Shown here: in pieces, positions 6,102 through 7,904 of the stretch | Numbering within the stretch: position 1 is the first letter of the stretch | Layout of the letters: each line of letters opens with the position of its first letter | From: Acetobacteraceae bacterium | Lineage (GTDB): Bacteria > Pseudomonadota > Alphaproteobacteria > Zavarziniales > Zavarziniaceae | Length of the DNA: 7,904 bases | Direction of reading: 5' to 3' | Assembly: GCA_947379865.1 (NCBI GenBank) | Contig: CANCOY010000144.1 | Span: forward strand, 1-7,904 | Notes under the pieces: model-generated | Seen by the model: only the letters and a program-made list of their open reading frames with translations | Database searches by the model: none | What the model was told of the DNA's origin: nothing | Program-made: the position numbers and the translations under genes

Positions 6102-7130
6102 ATGAAGAACGACGTCAACCGCCAGTTCCGCCTGAAGAACCGCCCCGTCGGCCGCATCAAGGATTCCGATTTCGACTATGTCGAGACGCCGATCCCCGAG
6201 CTTGCTGACGGCGAAGCGCTGGTGCGCAACCTCTACCTCAGCCTGGATCCGACCAACCGGATCTGGATGAGCGACATGGACCAGTACCTGCCCCCCGTCG
6301 CCATTGGCGAGATCATGCGTGGCGGCGGCATCGGCCAGGTGGTTGCCTCCAAGTCGCCTCATCACAAGGTTGGCGACATTGTGAACGGCCTTGTGGGCTG
6401 GCAGGACTATCTTCACGTCAAGCCAGACGCCATGTTCCCCCTCAGCACCCTGCCCAAGGATCTGCCGATCCCGCTGACCACCATGATGGCGGCCTGCGGC
6501 ATGACAGGCCTGACCGCCTATTTCGGCCTGCTGGAACTGGGCAAGCCCAAGGCGGGTGACACCGTCGTGGTCTCGGCCGCCGCCGGGGCCGTTGGCTCGG
6601 TCGTGGGTCAGATCGCCAAGATCAAGGGCTGCCGCACCGTCGGCATCGCCGGTGGGGCCGAGAAGTGCCGCCTGATCAAGGAAGAATTCGGCTTTGACGA
6701 GGCGGTGGACTACAAGGCCGCCGACTGGCGCGAGCAGCTTGAGCGCGCCACCCCCAATGGCATCGACGTCAACTTCGAGAACGTCGGTGGCGAGATCATG
6801 GAAGCGATCATGCCCCGCATGAACCTCTATGGTCGCATGCCCCTGTGCGGCATGATCTCCGGCTATAACGCGACCGAGCCGGTGAAGGCCGATTTCAACC
6901 CGATCCTGATGCGCCGCATCGGCATCCAGGGCTTCATCGTGCTCGACTTCGCCGCCAAGTATGGCGAGGGCGCCGCCCAGCTGGCCCAGTGGGTGGCAGA
7001 AGGCAAGCTGAAGTCCAAGGAGACCATCGTCGACGGCCTCGAGAAGGCGGCCACCGCCGTGAACATGCTGTTTGACGGCACCAATGTGGGCAAGCTGATT
7101 GTCAAGATCGCCGACCCCGCCACCGTCTGA
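6102..7130 (+). CDS. NADP-dependent oxidoreductase, PTGR/CurA-like MDR (copy 2)
   Basis: This is the second paralogue of the array, 342 residues and apparently intact, with the same expected chemistry: NADPH-dependent reduction of activated double bonds or similar carbonyl substrates. It shares with copy 1 the variant signature SLDPTNRIWM (47-56), where copy 3 has the more classical SVDPYMRGRM, so copies 1 and 2 appear to be the closer pair at the N-terminus. The dinucleotide loop SAAAGAVGS lies at 158-166, the likely NADP phosphate contacts are K188 and Y204, and FENVGG is at 225-230. A ribosome binding site GGAGG at 6091-6095 sits six bases before the ATG, and the 24-bp gap to copy 1 has no terminator, so the genes are likely one transcript. 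Exact nucleotide identity with copy 1 runs for 30 bp (6507-6536 against 5448-5477). The physiological substrate is not deducible. Confidence 0.93.
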   Translation: MKNDVNRQFRLKNRPVGRIKDSDFDYVETPIPELADGEALVRNLYLSLDPTNRIWMSDMDQYLPPVAIGEIMRGGGIGQVVASKSPHHKVGDIVNGLVGWQDYLHVKPDAMFPLSTLPKDLPIPLTTMMAACGMTGLTAYFGLLELGKPKAGDTVVVSAAAGAVGSVVGQIAKIKGCRTVGIAGGAEKCRLIKEEFGFDEAVDYKAADWREQLERATPNGIDVNFENVGGEIMEAIMPRMNLYGRMPLCGMISGYNATEPVKADFNPILMRRIGIQGFIVLDFAAKYGEGAAQLAQWVAEGKLKSKETIVDGLEKAATAVNMLFDGTNVGKLIVKIADPATV

Positions 7131-7170
7131 GCAGCCACGTAATAGTTTTAGTCCGTTCAAGGAGAAATTC

Positions 7171-7904
7171 ATGACCAAGAGCAGCCAGATCGTGCTCGCC
7201 GGCCGCCCCGAGGGCAAGCCGACCGCCAGCGCCTTCCGCCTTGAGACCATCGACGTTGCAGACCCGGCCGAGGGCGAAATCCTGGTGCGCAACACCTGGA
7301 TGTCGGTTGACCCCTATATGCGCGGCCGCATGGTTGACCGCGCCTCTTATGTGCCGCCGTTCCAGATCGGCCAGCCGCTTGACGGCGGCGTGGTGGGCGA
7401 AGTGGTGAAGTCGCGCAACAGCGCCTTCAAGGAAGGCGATGTCGTCAGCCATTTTGCGGGCTGGCGTGAATACGCCGTGCTGGGCGCTCACAGCGGTGCC
7501 TTCAAGATCGACACCTCGCTTGCCCCGGCACAGGCCTATCTCGGCGTCATGGGCATGCCGGGCCTGACGGCCTATGCCGGCCTTCTGGCCCATGGCCAGC
7601 CCAAGGCAGGTGAGACGGTGTTCGTTTCAGCGGCATCGGGCGCTGTTGGCTCCATCGTTGGCCAAATCGCCAAGATCAAGGGCTGCCATGTGGCGGGCAG
7701 CGCCGGGTCGGACGACAAGGTCGCCCACCTGACGAAGGAACTCGGCTTTGATGCCGCCTTCAACTACAAGACGGGCGACCTTGACGCCGCCCTGCGCAAG
7801 GCCTGCCCCAAGGGCGTGGACGTCTATTTCGAAAACGTCGGCGGCCCGCAGCTTCAGGCCGTGCTGAACGTGATGAACCCCTTTGGTCGCATCCCGGTCT
7901 GCGG
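7171..7904 (+). CDS. NADP-dependent oxidoreductase, PTGR/CurA-like MDR (copy 3, 3' truncated)
   Basis: This third paralogue runs off the right edge; 244 complete codons are visible, about 70 percent of the family length. It begins MTKSSQIVLAGRPEGKPTAS, and AAGGAG at 7159-7164 lies six bases before the ATG. The frame stays open to the window end. SVDPYMRGRM (residues 45-54) is the classical PTGR/CurA signature, followed by GMPGLTAYAGLL, the dinucleotide loop SAASGAVGS (153-161), K183 and Y199 in NYK, and YFENVGGP. A CurA-type NADPH reductase of enones is the best reading, and among the three copies this one looks nearest to the standard family sequence. The 40-bp gap after copy 2 contains no hairpin I can see, so it probably belongs to the same operon. 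Whether more copies follow to the right cannot be seen. Confidence 0.9.
   Translation, partial: MTKSSQIVLAGRPEGKPTASAFRLETIDVADPAEGEILVRNTWMSVDPYMRGRMVDRASYVPPFQIGQPLDGGVVGEVVKSRNSAFKEGDVVSHFAGWREYAVLGAHSGAFKIDTSLAPAQAYLGVMGMPGLTAYAGLLAHGQPKAGETVFVSAASGAVGSIVGQIAKIKGCHVAGSAGSDDKVAHLTKELGFDAAFNYKTGDLDAALRKACPKGVDVYFENVGGPQLQAVLNVMNPFGRIPVC

Noticed and set aside
5304..7295. A 663-codon open frame on the minus strand across the reductase array
   Set aside because: It is antisense to well-supported genes, has low-complexity H/G/A/D-rich composition, and repeats because the underlying sense genes are paralogues. It is a byproduct of GC-rich codon use.
1..7904. tRNA or rRNA genes, CRISPR arrays, insertion sequences, integrase or transposase genes
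   Set aside because: I looked for these on both strands and saw no spacer-repeat pattern, no recombinase motifs and no RNA gene signature.

Overview
The window looks like a high-GC proteobacterial chromosome, most likely an alphaproteobacterium and perhaps of the Rhodospirillales type. This rests on the GC-rich codon use, the style of the glutamyl-tRNA synthetase, and the long spurious antisense reading frames typical of such DNA. The order is a guess from protein style, not a search.

Layout: (1) The 3' part of a zinc-free NADPH:quinone oxidoreductase-like MDR gene (plus strand, to 905) enters from the left edge. (2) Convergent with it, on the minus strand, is a two-gene cassette: a DUF6338-type membrane protein (1713 to 1093) whose stop overlaps the start of a 59-residue protein with three perfect-register YQP heptads (1100 to 921). 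Most of the membrane-protein gene is strikingly AT-rich against its GC-rich surroundings, so the cassette looks horizontally acquired. (3) Upstream on the same strand are two housekeeping genes, glutamine-dependent NAD+ synthase (nadE) followed by glutamate--tRNA ligase (gltX), which overlap by a few bases. (4) A 229-bp divergent intergenic region holds a possible promoter and a pair of mutually exclusive hairpins that resemble an attenuator. (5) From 5058 to the right edge, three consecutive plus-strand paralogues of the PTGR/CurA-like NADP-dependent oxidoreductase family lie 24 and 40 bp apart, each with its own good ribosome binding site; the third is cut by the window end.

How the parts fit: nadE and gltX are core metabolism. 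The oxidoreductase array looks like a tandem-duplicated operon for NADPH-dependent reduction of alpha,beta-unsaturated carbonyls or similar electrophiles; the substrates cannot be read from sequence. Four MDR enzymes therefore flank the nadE-gltX block. The part with most potential for undescribed biology is the DUF6338/YQP-repeat pair: an uncharacterised membrane protein translationally coupled to a tiny repetitive, probably disordered partner.
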